Positions 48,080 through 56,980 of a stretch of DNA of 58,033 nt are shown here, piece by piece (the stretch's first letter is position 1; every line of letters starts with the position of its first letter). The stretch spans positions 1-58,033 of the forward strand of contig DYIZ01000019.1 in NCBI GenBank assembly GCA_020723385.1, written 5' to 3'. Both the position numbers and the translations under genes were made by a program. Source of the DNA: Candidatus Aquidulcis sp. Its GTDB lineage: Bacteria; Chloroflexota; Anaerolineae; Anaerolineales; UBA4823. The notes below the pieces were generated by a model. It did no database searches, was not told the origin of the DNA, and saw only the letters and a list, made by a program, of their open reading frames with translations.

Positions 48080-49837
48080 GTGACTAAAAAACGTCCTCGC
48101 GCCCAAATGCAATGGCGCACGATAGATTTACACTTACATACTCCCGCATCGAGCGATTTTCAACAACCTGATACCAGCCTTTTGGATATGCTGGAGAGAG
48201 CCGACGCTCGTGGGCTGGACATCATCGCTTTCACCGACCACAATACGGTCGCCGGTTATCGCCGGATGCGAGAGGAGATTCAGCAGCTTGAACTGCTCGA
48301 AAAATTGGGCCGCTTGCTGCCCGAAGAACAACAACGCCTGAAGGAATACCGCCGGCTGCTCGACAAAATCCTGGTGCTGCCCGGCGTCGAGTTCACCGCC
48401 ACCTTCGGGTTTCATATCTTGGCAATCTTTCCGCCCGAGACCGATATTCGCGAAATCGAGCACTTACTGCTCACCATGAATATCCCCACTGACCAGCTCG
48501 ATGATGGCTCCGCCACGGTCGGCGCGACCACCGATGTGCTCAGCGCCTACCGCATGATTGACGAAGCCGGCGGCCTGGTAATCGCCGCCCACGCCAACTC
48601 CAGCAACGGCGTTGCCATGCGCGGCTTCCCGCTGGGCGGGCAGACGAAGATCTCCTACACGCAAGACCCCCACCTCCACGCCCTCGAGGTGACCGATCTG
48701 GAGCAGAAAGGATCGCGCAGCACGGCGGCTTTTTTCAACGGCACCAAGCCCGAGTATCCCCGCCGGATGCACTGCATCCAGGGGTCTGATTCTCACCGCC
48801 TGACCACTGACCCGCAGCGCAAGAAAAACATTGGCTTAGGAGACCGCCCGACCGACGTTTTCCTGCCGGATGTCAGCTTCGAAGCGCTCAAAGAGTTGTT
48901 CCAGAGCAATGACTTCGCCCGCACCCGCCCCCACAGGCACAAGGAAGAACCGGTATTCGATTTCATCCGCGTCGCTCGTGAAGAAGGCCCCAATATCGTC
49001 CAGGATTTTCACGAGAGCATGACCGTGCGCGGCGGGAAGCTGTATACCATCATTTCCGACGTGTGCGCCTTTGCCAACACCAATGGCGGCACATTGTACA
49101 TCGGCTTCACCGCTGACCCCAATTCCCCCGTGATTGGCGTGCCTGGCCCGCAGCAGGCGGTCGAACAGCTCCAAAAAGAGATCGCCAACCGCATCAGTCC
49201 CCCGCTTCAGTGTACTCTCGACATTCACGAGACCAGCGGCAAAAAAATCATCCGCGTGCTCGTACCGCGCGGCGACGACCCGCCTTATGCGGTTGACGAC
49301 AATCGCATTTATGTGCGCGACGAAGCCGAGACAGGGCTGGCCGTGCGTGATGAAATCGTGGGACTCGTCCTGCGAGGGCACCGCCAGCGCCAACCATTGG
49401 CGGCGGTTGTTGAACCCGAGGGAGGCGTCACAGTACCGCTAGAACGACCGGCGCCTGGCCCGGTTGCCGATTTGTCCGTCGAAGCAGCGCCGCGCACCGG
49501 CGTGGAAGTGGTGGCTGTCGAGGATCGCGAAGGGAACCAATATTACACCATGCGTGACCTGCGCAACGGGATGGTCGTCAAAAACGTCACCCGTACCTCT
49601 GCGCGCCGTTTGTGGCATTACGCTATCACCGAATATGCCAAACTGCCCGCCGATCCATCGCAAGCCAGCATCCAATGGGCGGGCAGGCTGGGTTTGCTGC
49701 GCACACAGCAGCAAGGCAAGGGCGACCGCTACGATCTGGTACAGCGTACAACGGATGGCCTACGCTTCTATTTCGGCGTGACCAACGACGGCATCCACGG
49801 CCCGTGGAAAGCGCTGGTGGGGGTAGAAGACGAGTAG
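48080..49837 (+). CDS. PHP phosphoesterase fused to a Schlafen AlbA_2 domain
   Basis: The 585-residue protein starts at GTG 48080, two bases after the receiver gene. Residues 12-300 are a PHP domain with the metal ligands in [28 protein letters not shown] and GSDSHR. Residues 300-430 form an AlbA_2 (Schlafen-like) domain: [31 protein letters not shown], and [17 protein letters not shown] long tail (residues 445-585) has [34 protein letters not shown], a winged-helix-like part. PHP domains hydrolyse phosphoesters; AlbA_2 domains bind or cut nucleic acids in some defence proteins. The combination suggests a nuclease or nucleotide-phosphatase linked to stress, but no known system is named. Confidence 0.8.
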   Translation: MTKKRPRAQMQWRTIDLHLHTPASSDFQQPDTSLLDMLERADARGLDIIAFTDHNTVAGYRRMREEIQQLELLEKLGRLLPEEQQRLKEYRRLLDKILVLPGVEFTATFGFHILAIFPPETDIREIEHLLLTMNIPTDQLDDGSATVGATTDVLSAYRMIDEAGGLVIAAHANSSNGVAMRGFPLGGQTKISYTQDPHLHALEVTDLEQKGSRSTAAFFNGTKPEYPRRMHCIQGSDSHRLTTDPQRKKNIGLGDRPTDVFLPDVSFEALKELFQSNDFARTRPHRHKEEPVFDFIRVAREEGPNIVQDFHESMTVRGGKLYTIISDVCAFANTNGGTLYIGFTADPNSPVIGVPGPQQAVEQLQKEIANRISPPLQCTLDIHETSGKKIIRVLVPRGDDPPYAVDDNRIYVRDEAETGLAVRDEIVGLVLRGHRQRQPLAAVVEPEGGVTVPLERPAPGPVADLSVEAAPRTGVEVVAVEDREGNQYYTMRDLRNGMVVKNVTRTSARRLWHYAITEYAKLPADPSQASIQWAGRLGLLRTQQQGKGDRYDLVQRTTDGLRFYFGVTNDGIHGPWKALVGVEDE

Positions 49838-49850
49838 GACCCGCTCCCGG

Positions 49851-49962
49851 CCTCCCGCATTCCAAGAACAGGAATGGGGGAGGAGTCACTCCCCTTATTT
49901 ACGCTTTCGAAATGGGGAGCGCAAAGACTCTCCCTCCATTTCTGCTTTTGAAATGGGGGGAG
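49851..49962. repeat. Three tandem CTCCC-ATTTC hairpins
   Basis: CCTCCCGCATTCC/GGAATGGGGGAGG (49851-49883), CTCCCCTTATTT/AAATGGGGAG (49889-49919) and CTCCCTCCATTTC/GAAATGGGGGGAG (49930-49962) follow one another. The core resembles the palindrome in the MocA-like gene (19647-19709). The first lies right after the PHP-AlbA stop and may also terminate transcription. Confidence 0.8.
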
Positions 49963-50010
49963 GCGGAGGGGAGTAGGGGATAGGGGAATCCCTGACCGTT
50001 TTGAAACGCT

Positions 50011-50445
50011 ATGGCAACACCTTTCACCATCCGCCCTTTCTGCTTTCCCGACGATTACGCCCCGGCTTATGCCTTGTGGGAAACATCTGGCCCCGGCGTT
50101 CACCCCGGTCGTTCTGACACGCCCGAAGAGATCGCCAAAAAACTCCAACGCGACCCCGATCTATTCCTGGTGGCCGAAGCTGATGGCAAGCTTATCGGCA
50201 CCGTCATCGGCGGCTACGATGGGCGGCGCGGGTTGATCTATCACCTGGCAGTCGCCGCCGAATACCGCCGTTTCGGCATCGGTCAAGCCTTGATGGACGA
50301 AGTGGAAGACCGCCTGCGGCAGAAAGGCTGCCTCAAGGCTTACCTGCTGGTTGTCAACGGCAACGACACGGCAGCCCAATTCTACGAAAAACGCGGCTGG
50401 CAGACGATGGATTTCGTCTCCCTGTACGGCAAGGAATTACAATGA
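50011..50445 (+). CDS. GNAT-family N-acetyltransferase
   Basis: This 144-residue protein has the acetyl-CoA site in LIYHLAVAAEYRRFGIGQALMDEVEDRLRQKG and the end LLVVNGNDTAAQFYEKRGWQTMDFVSLYGKEL. The size and layout fit a small RimI/YpeA-like acetyltransferase. Substrate unknown. It overlaps the MogA-like gene by 4 bases (ATGA), so both are translated together. Confidence 0.86.
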   Translation: MATPFTIRPFCFPDDYAPAYALWETSGPGVHPGRSDTPEEIAKKLQRDPDLFLVAEADGKLIGTVIGGYDGRRGLIYHLAVAAEYRRFGIGQALMDEVEDRLRQKGCLKAYLLVVNGNDTAAQFYEKRGWQTMDFVSLYGKELQ

Positions 50446-50945
50446 TCCTCCGTCTCGCCCTCCTCACCATCTCCGACCGCTCCTCACGCGGCGAGCGCCC
50501 CGATGCTTCCGGCCCGGCGCTGGCAGACGCGGCGGCGAAACATGGCTGGTCGGTGATCCGCAAAATGATCGTGCCCGATGATTTCGACGCCATCCGGGAA
50601 ACGCTGGCCGCGTGGGCCGATTCTGGCGAGGTGGATGTGATCTTGACCACCGGGGGGACCGGTTTTGCCCGCCGCGATGTCACCCCCGAGGCGACGCAAG
50701 CTGTAATCGAGCGGCCCGCGCCCGGCCTGGCCGAGGCGATGCGCTCTGCCAGCCTGGCGATTACTCCACACGCCATGCTCTCACGGGCGGTGACGGGTAT
50801 CCGCCAGCGGACGCTGATCGTCAATCTGCCGGGCAGCCCCCGTGCGGCTGTGGAAAATCTGGATGTGATCGCCCCCGTTCTGCCTCACGCTGTCCAACTG
50901 CTCCAAGAAGACCCAGGAGCCGAAGCCGGTCATCGGCAGGCTTAG
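50442..50945 (+). CDS. mogA: Molybdopterin adenylyltransferase (MogA/MoaB family)
   Basis: This 167-residue protein opens LRLALLTISDRSSRGERPDASGPALADAAAKHGW and has VILTTGGTGFARRDVTPEATQAVIERPAPGLAEAMR, the molybdopterin-binding TGGTG-x-x-x-R/D-D-x-T-P-E-A motif, then RTLIVNLPGSPRAAVENLD. It adenylates molybdopterin before molybdate insertion. This adds to the molybdenum-hydroxylase genes at 14.5-20 kb, but it is 30 kb away and coupled to a GNAT gene. Confidence 0.9.
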   Translation: MILRLALLTISDRSSRGERPDASGPALADAAAKHGWSVIRKMIVPDDFDAIRETLAAWADSGEVDVILTTGGTGFARRDVTPEATQAVIERPAPGLAEAMRSASLAITPHAMLSRAVTGIRQRTLIVNLPGSPRAAVENLDVIAPVLPHAVQLLQEDPGAEAGHRQA

Positions 50946-51016
50946 AGTTTTGTTAGAGCGCCCTTGAGGGCCTTCCATCCTGAAGAACACGGTCTTATAA
51001 TCAATTCGGAGGCATT

Positions 51017-51607
51017 ATGGAGTATTATAATTCCGATATTATCCCTGACCCGGTACCCCCGGAGGAATCACGCCGGTCGGTATTGCGGTTTTTGATCGAA
51101 GTCGTCGAGACGTTAGCGCTCTCGGTGATCCTTTTCTTTGGCATCAACGCCGTAACGGCCCGCATCCGGGTCGAGTCGGTCAGTATGCAGCCGACGCTCT
51201 TCGAAGGCGACCTGGTCATAGTGAACAGGCTCTCCCGGTTTGCCATGCCCTCGCGGGGGGATATCATCGTCTTCGATTATCCGCCCGATCCCACCCAGGA
51301 GCCGTATATCAAGCGGGTGATTGGCCTGCCGGGGGACCGCATTCACATCGCGGATGGCAAGGTGTATGTGAACGATGTGGCCCTAACTGAGCCGTACCTC
51401 AAAGTGACAACGATGCGCGGCGGCGACTGGACGGTGCCAGCCGATTCGCTGTTCGTGATGGGCGATAACCGCAACAACTCATCGGATTCGCGCTCGTGGG
51501 GGATGGTTCCGCTGGACAACGTGAAGGGCAAAGCGCTGGTGATCTACTGGCCGCCCGAGGATTGGGCAGCGTTGAACGTGCCCTCCGCGGCGGCGGCCGC
51601 GCCGTAA
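51017..51607 (+). CDS. lepB: Signal peptidase I
   Basis: This 196-residue protein has one membrane helix (residues 25-46) and the Ser-Lys pair of type I signal peptidases: Ser56 in SVSMQPTLFEGDLVIV and Lys99 in YIKRVIGLPGD, followed by VMGDNRNNSSDSRSWG. It removes signal peptides of exported proteins outside the membrane. A -10-like TATAAT (50996-51001) and GGAGG lie just before the ATG, and a bidirectional terminator follows. Confidence 0.93.
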   Translation: MEYYNSDIIPDPVPPEESRRSVLRFLIEVVETLALSVILFFGINAVTARIRVESVSMQPTLFEGDLVIVNRLSRFAMPSRGDIIVFDYPPDPTQEPYIKRVIGLPGDRIHIADGKVYVNDVALTEPYLKVTTMRGGDWTVPADSLFVMGDNRNNSSDSRSWGMVPLDNVKGKALVIYWPPEDWAALNVPSAAAAAP

Positions 51608-51631
51608 ACCCCTTTCTTCTTTTTTTAACGG

Positions 51632-51676
51632 AAAAATGAGTTTCGGATGGGCTATACCCGTTCGAAACTCATTTTT
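51632..51676. terminator. Bidirectional terminator
   Basis: AAAAATGAGTTTCGGATGGG pairs with CCCGTTCGAAACTCATTTTT (two mismatches near the loop, 14 outer bases exact). With A-runs and T-runs on both sides it ends lepB on the plus strand and the lipoprotein gene at 51684 on the minus strand. Confidence 0.9.
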
Positions 51677-51683
51677 CGAGTCC

Positions 51684-53858
51684 TCATCGCCCTCGCCGGT
51701 TCGCGGGCGGGATACTGACCACCGGCAGATAGATCCACGACTGCGGCTGCCAGCGCAGGATGATCAGCCCATCGTGGGGCGGCAGCGTCACCTGTGACAC
51801 CTGGCTGCCGTTGTTCACCGCCGTATCTTGCGTCCCGTTGATTTTTCGATAGGTCCCGCCAAGCTCGATGACTTGCGGCTGGGCGGATGCGTTGACCAGC
51901 GCCACGCCATTGGTGAAATCGCGCCGCCAGACTTCCCGGCTGCCCGTTTGCAATTGCACGCCGTCCAGCCAGACTACACCGGTCGTCTGCCCCAGGCCGA
52001 ATTGGAAAACGGACTGCGCATCGCTGCCGGTTGCGGTGGCGGCGACCTCGTATTGTCGCCACTCGGGGGTCAGCGTGAACTCGCCATATACCAGCCAGCC
52101 TTCCCAGGGATCGTGATTCTGCTGCCCCCAGGCGCTCACCGTGCGGGTGATGTCGGCTCTGGCCCAGAATGACAGGGTGTAATCCGTGCCAGAGATCACC
52201 GTCACCGGTTCGAAGGAGAGGGACACCTGCCAGTCGGTTCCCTGGGTTTGCAGGATATCCATTCGGGCTGATGCATCCCCTACGGCGGATGTGGTCGTGT
52301 CCAATCGAAGGGTGGCTGAATAACCCTGGTCGGTGTCGGCCCAAAAATCCCATTGATCGAGGTCGGCCTGGCTCTCGAAGCCGCCCGATGGCAGCAGGTT
52401 GGGTGTGGTCAACGCCGTGACGGCGCGCACCGCCGGGCCGAGGGGTACCCCCAAGTAACCGCGTCCCTGCCCGGCGTTGTCGTATTCGTCGAACCACAGC
52501 AGGCACAGCGAGCCGTGGCCGTTGGTGTTGATCTCGTAGCTGAAATAGCCATCGCCGAGCAGGGCGGTGGTCAGCCCGAAGCGCATCTTGCGGTAGTTGG
52601 GGGTGAAACCGGGATCGTCGCAGGGGTTGTCGTAGCCGCCCCCGGAGGTTGGGTCGGGGCCGCGGTCGTCCTCGTAGGTTTCGATCATGGTCAGGTTGGG
52701 CTGGCGGGCGTAGGCCAGCCAGTCGAAATAGCTGCCCTTTTCGGGCCAGGGGCCGAACACCGCCGAGCGCCAATTCTCCCCGTAAGCCGTGGCGTTATCC
52801 ATCGGGAAGCCCTCGAAATTGTTGCCGTTGAGCAGGTCGTAATTGGTCATGCCCCAGTTGACGAAGATGATGCGGCTATTGCCCACCGCCAGGCGCAGAT
52901 TTTGCTCGTACAGGCGCAGCCCTTCGTTCCAGGCCGCGTCGAAGGCGGAATAATCGGTGAGCAGTGTGTTGGATTGGTCGGGGTCAATCGTGCGGGCGGT
53001 GGAATTTCCTATTAGCCAGGATTCGTTGGGGTCGGAGCGGTCGAGCAGGATGCCATCCCAGCGCGGGTCAGCCAGCAGCCCGGCGGCGAGGCGGGCGTTG
53101 TATTCGGGCCAGATTTCCTCGCCGACGGTGGCGCTGATGACGCCTTGTGGCGAGAGGGTGCTGACGTTCATCACCCACGAGTTGGGCCAGAAGGTGACGT
53201 GAGCAGCGATGCGCGTCCCGGCGGCGTGCGCGGCTGCCGGGCGGACGTAGCCGCGCTGAACGGTGAGCGTGCGCAGGGTGGGATTCACCGCCTCGATGAG
53301 CACGCTCTCCCCCTCGATGAGCGCCGTGTCGCCGGGGATGAAGAGATCGTAGGCCGCGCCGTCGCCGCCGGTTACAGTGACCGCGTCCACGTGAAAGGTG
53401 GTCGTGGAAGCGTCAACATCTATAGAAAGCTGACTGCCCACCTGGGTCAGATACCACTGGTAAGGGATGTCTTGCAGGTAGGCGTTGTATGCCGGGTCGT
53501 CGGGGTCGTAATCCAGCTCGCAGGCGTTGGTCGAGGTGAGCAGGCGGATGTCGGGGTGCAGTGCCTTCAGCGGGTCAATGAATTCCGCCGACCACGGGCC
53601 GAGGATCACCCAATCGTAGCGGGCGATGTCGGCGAGGGGCTGCTCCCACGGGTTGGGCCACCACATGCCGAGGCGGGGGAAGGCGAGGGGTGTGGAGCGA
53701 GGGGCGGAAGGCGAGGGGAGAGGGGCGAGGAGCGTGGAGGAAGGAGCGAGAGGCGAAGGAGGCGTGGCGCTGGATGCCGGGCGGGGGATTCCGCCGCAGG
53801 CGAGGACGATGGCGAGCAGGATAATTGTTAGGATGGCGCGAACAATTTGTCTGGTCAT
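51684..53858 (-). CDS. Lipoprotein with putative glycoside-hydrolase and carbohydrate-binding domains
   Basis: This 724-residue protein has a lipobox (ILLAIVLACGG, Cys21), a Pro-rich linker and then a large domain (about 55-480) with the style of a TIM-barrel sugar hydrolase: GMWWPNPWEQPLADIARYDWVILGPW, WDGILLDRSDPNESW and DYDLLNGNNFEG (the DRSD and DERG-like acids could be catalytic). Residues 500-650 are a CBM4/9-like beta-sandwich (NLLPSGGFESQADLDQWDFW, WQVSLSFEPVTVISGTDYTLSFWARAD). It should sit on the outer surface and bind or cut a polysaccharide; the exact class is uncertain. ATG at 53858. Confidence 0.7.
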   Translation of the reverse strand: MTRQIVRAILTIILLAIVLACGGIPRPASSATPPSPLAPSSTLLAPLPSPSAPRSTPLAFPRLGMWWPNPWEQPLADIARYDWVILGPWSAEFIDPLKALHPDIRLLTSTNACELDYDPDDPAYNAYLQDIPYQWYLTQVGSQLSIDVDASTTTFHVDAVTVTGGDGAAYDLFIPGDTALIEGESVLIEAVNPTLRTLTVQRGYVRPAAAHAAGTRIAAHVTFWPNSWVMNVSTLSPQGVISATVGEEIWPEYNARLAAGLLADPRWDGILLDRSDPNESWLIGNSTARTIDPDQSNTLLTDYSAFDAAWNEGLRLYEQNLRLAVGNSRIIFVNWGMTNYDLLNGNNFEGFPMDNATAYGENWRSAVFGPWPEKGSYFDWLAYARQPNLTMIETYEDDRGPDPTSGGGYDNPCDDPGFTPNYRKMRFGLTTALLGDGYFSYEINTNGHGSLCLLWFDEYDNAGQGRGYLGVPLGPAVRAVTALTTPNLLPSGGFESQADLDQWDFWADTDQGYSATLRLDTTTSAVGDASARMDILQTQGTDWQVSLSFEPVTVISGTDYTLSFWARADITRTVSAWGQQNHDPWEGWLVYGEFTLTPEWRQYEVAATATGSDAQSVFQFGLGQTTGVVWLDGVQLQTGSREVWRRDFTNGVALVNASAQPQVIELGGTYRKINGTQDTAVNNGSQVSQVTLPPHDGLIILRWQPQSWIYLPVVSIPPANRRGR

Positions 53859-53993
53859 GTGACGAGTCTAGCATAGCGTCAGGGGGCAGACAAGCGGCTT
53901 GTGGTACTATAGCAAATAGCCTGTAACATTTGGGGCTGGGAAAGTGAATATAGAATATCGCTGGTGCGCACCAAAATCTGGAGGAGACGCCTC

Positions 53994-54593
53994 ATGCAGG
54001 CTGTTGATCACACCGAAAACCACAGGCGGTTGAAACGGTTCATCGAAAAAGAAACAGACACGCTGGTCGGCGCGCTGCGCCTGTACGTGATGCGCGGCAA
54101 CGTGGCCCGTGAGATGCCGGTCGAGGTGGCCGCGCTCGAACTGCTGAACGATGTGACCGTCGAGGCGCTGGATCACGCCGGTCGCTTCGATCCCGACCGG
54201 CAGCCGATGGCCTGGCTGCTGGGGATCGCTGCCAACCTGATCCGCCAGCGGCAGGCGGCTTTCACCCGGCGGGAATGGCGCGAACCCCTGGTGGGCGACG
54301 TGATCCCGGCAGACGGCGAAACCCTGTCTGAAGAAGAATTGTTCGACCGGCTGGCGGCGCTGGCTCCCGGCAGCCCCGGCGACGACATCGAATCCCGCGA
54401 AGAAGTCGCCGTTCTGTTGGCGGGGTTATCCGATAGCGACCGCGACATCGTCCGCCTGGCGATATTGAACGGCATGAACGGCGAGAGCGTGGCAAACGAA
54501 TTGGAAATCACCCCCGGCGCGGCGCGCGTGCGCCTGCACCGGGCGCTCGAACGGCTGCGCCGCAACCTGGCCTCCCAGCCGAAGGATGGATGA
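53994..54593 (+). CDS. ECF sigma factor
   Basis: The start is the ATG at 53994 (MQAVDHTENHRRLKRFIEKETDTLVGALRL), behind GGAGGAG; the frame opens at 53964. The 199-residue protein has region 2 (LNDVTVEALDHAGRFDPDRQPMAWLLGIAANLIRQRQAAF) and region 4 (LSDSDRDIVRLAILNGMNGESVANELEITPGAARVRLHRALERLRRNLA) of extracytoplasmic-function sigma factors. The end is immediately followed by a membrane protein that probably inhibits it. The target promoters are unknown. Confidence 0.86.
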   Translation: MQAVDHTENHRRLKRFIEKETDTLVGALRLYVMRGNVAREMPVEVAALELLNDVTVEALDHAGRFDPDRQPMAWLLGIAANLIRQRQAAFTRREWREPLVGDVIPADGETLSEEELFDRLAALAPGSPGDDIESREEVAVLLAGLSDSDRDIVRLAILNGMNGESVANELEITPGAARVRLHRALERLRRNLASQPKDG

Positions 54594-54594
54594 T

Positions 54595-55968
54595 ATGAGC
54601 AACCCAAATGCTGAGCAATTGGAATACGAGAAAATTCTATACCGGTATACCAGCGCCCTGGCGCGCGGCGATTTCGAGACCGTCGCGGCGATTCTGAAGC
54701 AAGCGGAGGAGGATGAGACTTTGGCAGAAATGGTGCTCGATTTGAACGAGACTTACCAGGACGAATTCGCTGAACAGGAAGAACAGGCCGGCCAACAGTT
54801 GATGAACAGGCTGCGCCGAACAACCGAAATCCGCCGCGAGCGAGAATGGCTGGCAAAGCTGCGCCAATGGTTTGGGCGGCTGCAAGCATCACCTGCCTGG
54901 CGCACCTGGGCCGCGGTGGGTGTGACGGTTGTGGTTTTGGCAAGCGTGACAGCTATAACCTCGTTTTGGAAATCAAATAGGGTGAGGATGGATGGACAGA
55001 CCAGCGCCTATACGTATGACCTCTTGCAGGCGACTTCGGAAGCAAATCTTTCTATGGCTTACCCTGCGCCTGGAACAGCGTACGTGAGCCAGGGTACTTA
55101 CCATATGATGTATTATGAGCCAGTGAAAGCCGCTGATGAATCATCGGGGGCAGATTATTATGCCATGTCTATCCCGGCCTCGGGTTTTTCAATGCAACCA
55201 TCCTCCAGCGCGATAGAATGGACTGCCATGGGCGATACTACTGTAAACCAACAAGCCACCGATCACTTGCTTGTGCGCACGGGCGGTCTGCAATTGCTCG
55301 TCGAAGACACCCGCGCCACCCAGGATGCCATTCAGAATCTCATCAAGGGCATGGCGGCAGAAGGCGCATTCGTCGTCTCAGCCAGCGAGAGCGGCGGCGA
55401 GGGCGACCGCTCGCCGGTGATCAACATGGAAGTGCGCGTCCCGGTGGATCGCTTCGACGATACGATGGCCCAGATAGCCGGGCTGGCGATCCAGGTGCTC
55501 GACCGGCAGGAGATTGCCCAGGATGTCACCGAGGAATACGTAGACCTGGGGGCGCGGCTGGAGAGCATGGAGGCCGCCCGCGATCGGCTGATGGGGATCA
55601 TGGCGACTGCCACCAAAGTGGCCGATTTGCTCGACATCGAGCGGCAGCTCACCGAGCGGGAGGCCGAGATCGAGGCGCTCAAAGGGCGCATGCAATACCT
55701 GGAACAGTCAGCCCGGTTGTCCAGCATCAACATTATCCTCCAGCCGGATGTCATCGCCCAGCCGATAGACGACCCATCCTGGCGGCCCGGCGAGACGGCC
55801 CGCACTGCTTTTGATGATCTCCTCGCCGGTCTGCAAAACCTCGCCGATGGGCTGATCTACTTCGGGATTGCCACTCTCACCTGGCTGGTTCCGGTTGGTT
55901 TATTGGTATTCGTGGTCGTGCGCTATCTGCTGCGGCGGTATCGCAAGGTAAACAAGGCCAGCGAATAA
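54595..55968 (+). CDS. Membrane anti-sigma-like protein with DUF4349 domain
   Basis: The start is ATG 54595 or the overlapping ATG 54586 (MDDMSNPN...). The 457-residue protein has a soluble N-terminal part of about 95 residues (LEYEKILYRYTSALARGDFETVAAILKQAEED), a membrane helix (about 100-120), an outside region, a DUF4349 domain (residues 220-420, LLVRTGGLQLLVEDTRATQDAIQNLI, EVRVPVDRFDDTMAQI, then a coiled coil), and a last membrane helix. DUF4349 proteins are exported or membrane-bound with unknown role. Position directly behind the sigma gene and the cytoplasmic arm suggest an anti-sigma factor that reads the envelope. Confidence 0.78.
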   Translation: MSNPNAEQLEYEKILYRYTSALARGDFETVAAILKQAEEDETLAEMVLDLNETYQDEFAEQEEQAGQQLMNRLRRTTEIRREREWLAKLRQWFGRLQASPAWRTWAAVGVTVVVLASVTAITSFWKSNRVRMDGQTSAYTYDLLQATSEANLSMAYPAPGTAYVSQGTYHMMYYEPVKAADESSGADYYAMSIPASGFSMQPSSSAIEWTAMGDTTVNQQATDHLLVRTGGLQLLVEDTRATQDAIQNLIKGMAAEGAFVVSASESGGEGDRSPVINMEVRVPVDRFDDTMAQIAGLAIQVLDRQEIAQDVTEEYVDLGARLESMEAARDRLMGIMATATKVADLLDIERQLTEREAEIEALKGRMQYLEQSARLSSINIILQPDVIAQPIDDPSWRPGETARTAFDDLLAGLQNLADGLIYFGIATLTWLVPVGLLVFVVVRYLLRRYRKVNKASE

Positions 55969-55989
55969 CATGACATAATTACCGTGCGC

Positions 55990-56055
55990 GTAGAGACGCC
56001 CCGCCGGGGCGTCTCTTGTTTTATTCAGACGTCCCGCCGGGGCGTCTCTACGAGG
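55990..56055. repeat. GTAGAGACGCCCC inverted repeat
   Basis: CGTAGAGACGCCCC (55989-56002) is matched by GGGGCGTCTCTACG, and between them lies a second inverted copy (CCGCCGGGGCGTCTC). This is a very common dispersed palindrome in several phyla. It fills the gap between convergent genes and overlaps the end of the SDR gene. Confidence 0.8.
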
Positions 56056-56869
56056 TTGTATGGCGTTTCAGCAGCAACGGCCCCACCCGGTCAATGATCC
56101 ACCCAAAATAGGCCTCTACCAACGGGGTCAACACCAGCCAGCGGGGGATATAGATCACCCGGCGCGGCCGTTTCAACAATCCCCAAATGCGGTCAGCCAC
56201 CACTTCGGCGGTCACGCCCATCCGCTCGGTAGGCACGGGCAGCCCGGCCTCACGCGCCGCCGCCGTCCCGCAGAACTCGGTCAGCACCGGGCCGGCGCGC
56301 ACCACGCTGAGACGCACCCGCGTGCCCGCCATCTCGCGGTGCAGAGCGGTGGTGAAGGCGTCCAGGAAGGATTTCGTTGCCCCGTAGAGGGCAATCCCCT
56401 GGCTGGGGAGGCTGCCCGAGATCGAGCCGATGTTGATGATGTGTCCGGCGTTGCGCTGGCGCATCTTTTGCAGGAATGACAGGCTGAACTGCACTACGGC
56501 TCCAATGTTCACTTGCAGCATTTCCAGCGCGGTCTTCCAGGGCATGTCCGCGCCGTAGCCGTACCAGCCCAGCCCGGCGTTGTTGACCAGCACATCCACT
56601 GCGCCGCAGCGCGCCGTGACCTCCTCGAAAACGCGGGCTCGGTCGGCTTCCACGGTCAGGTCGGCGGGGATGACTTCGGCAAGCCCGCCGGTTTGCTGGA
56701 TTTCATCGGCGATTGCAGTTAGACGGTCGAGACGCCGCGCCACCAGCGCCACGCGCAGCCCCTCGCCGGCCAGCTTTTTCGCCGTCGCCGCGCCGATCCC
56801 GGACGATGCGCCGGTGATGACGGCGATCTTATTTTGCCAGGTTTGACTCGTGATTGATTTCATAAGCAT
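56048..56869 (-). CDS. Short-chain dehydrogenase/reductase
   Basis: This 273-residue protein has the classical SDR pattern: IAVITGASSGIGAATAKKLAGEG (TGxxxGxG), NNAGLG, and the catalytic Ser-x(n)-Tyr-x3-Lys in NIGSISGSLPSQGIALYGATKSFLDAF, followed by PGP-like VRAGPVLTEF. It oxidises or reduces an unknown alcohol or carbonyl with NAD(P). Start ATG at 56869 or at 56863; no clear ribosome site. The stop falls in the repeat at 55990-56055, so the last residues are probably affected by it. It is followed upstream by the membrane gene at 57946. Confidence 0.85.
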   Translation of the reverse strand: MLMKSITSQTWQNKIAVITGASSGIGAATAKKLAGEGLRVALVARRLDRLTAIADEIQQTGGLAEVIPADLTVEADRARVFEEVTARCGAVDVLVNNAGLGWYGYGADMPWKTALEMLQVNIGAVVQFSLSFLQKMRQRNAGHIINIGSISGSLPSQGIALYGATKSFLDAFTTALHREMAGTRVRLSVVRAGPVLTEFCGTAAAREAGLPVPTERMGVTAEVVADRIWGLLKRPRRVIYIPRWLVLTPLVEAYFGWIIDRVGPLLLKRHTTS

Positions 56870-56884
56870 GAGAAGATGTTGTTT

Positions 56885-56980
56885 ATCACGAATGTCACGA
56901 ATGATCCGAATGTGACGAATGTTATCAAAATCATTCGAGCTATTCTTTTATTCGTGCAATTCGTGATCGAATTTCGTGAT
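56885..56980. repeat. CACGAAT-word inverted array
   Basis: ATCACGAATGTCACGAATG, TCCGAATG and TGACGAATG are followed by inverted ATTCGTGCAATTCGTGATCG and AATTTCGTGAT. The end of the array encodes the last residues of the minus-strand gene ending at 56948. Same word as 34529-34576. Confidence 0.88.

Noticed and set aside
51652-52773. 373-residue frame inside the lipoprotein gene
   Set aside because: It lies in a different frame of the same strand as the lipoprotein, with low-complexity Arg/Pro composition typical of a shadow frame.
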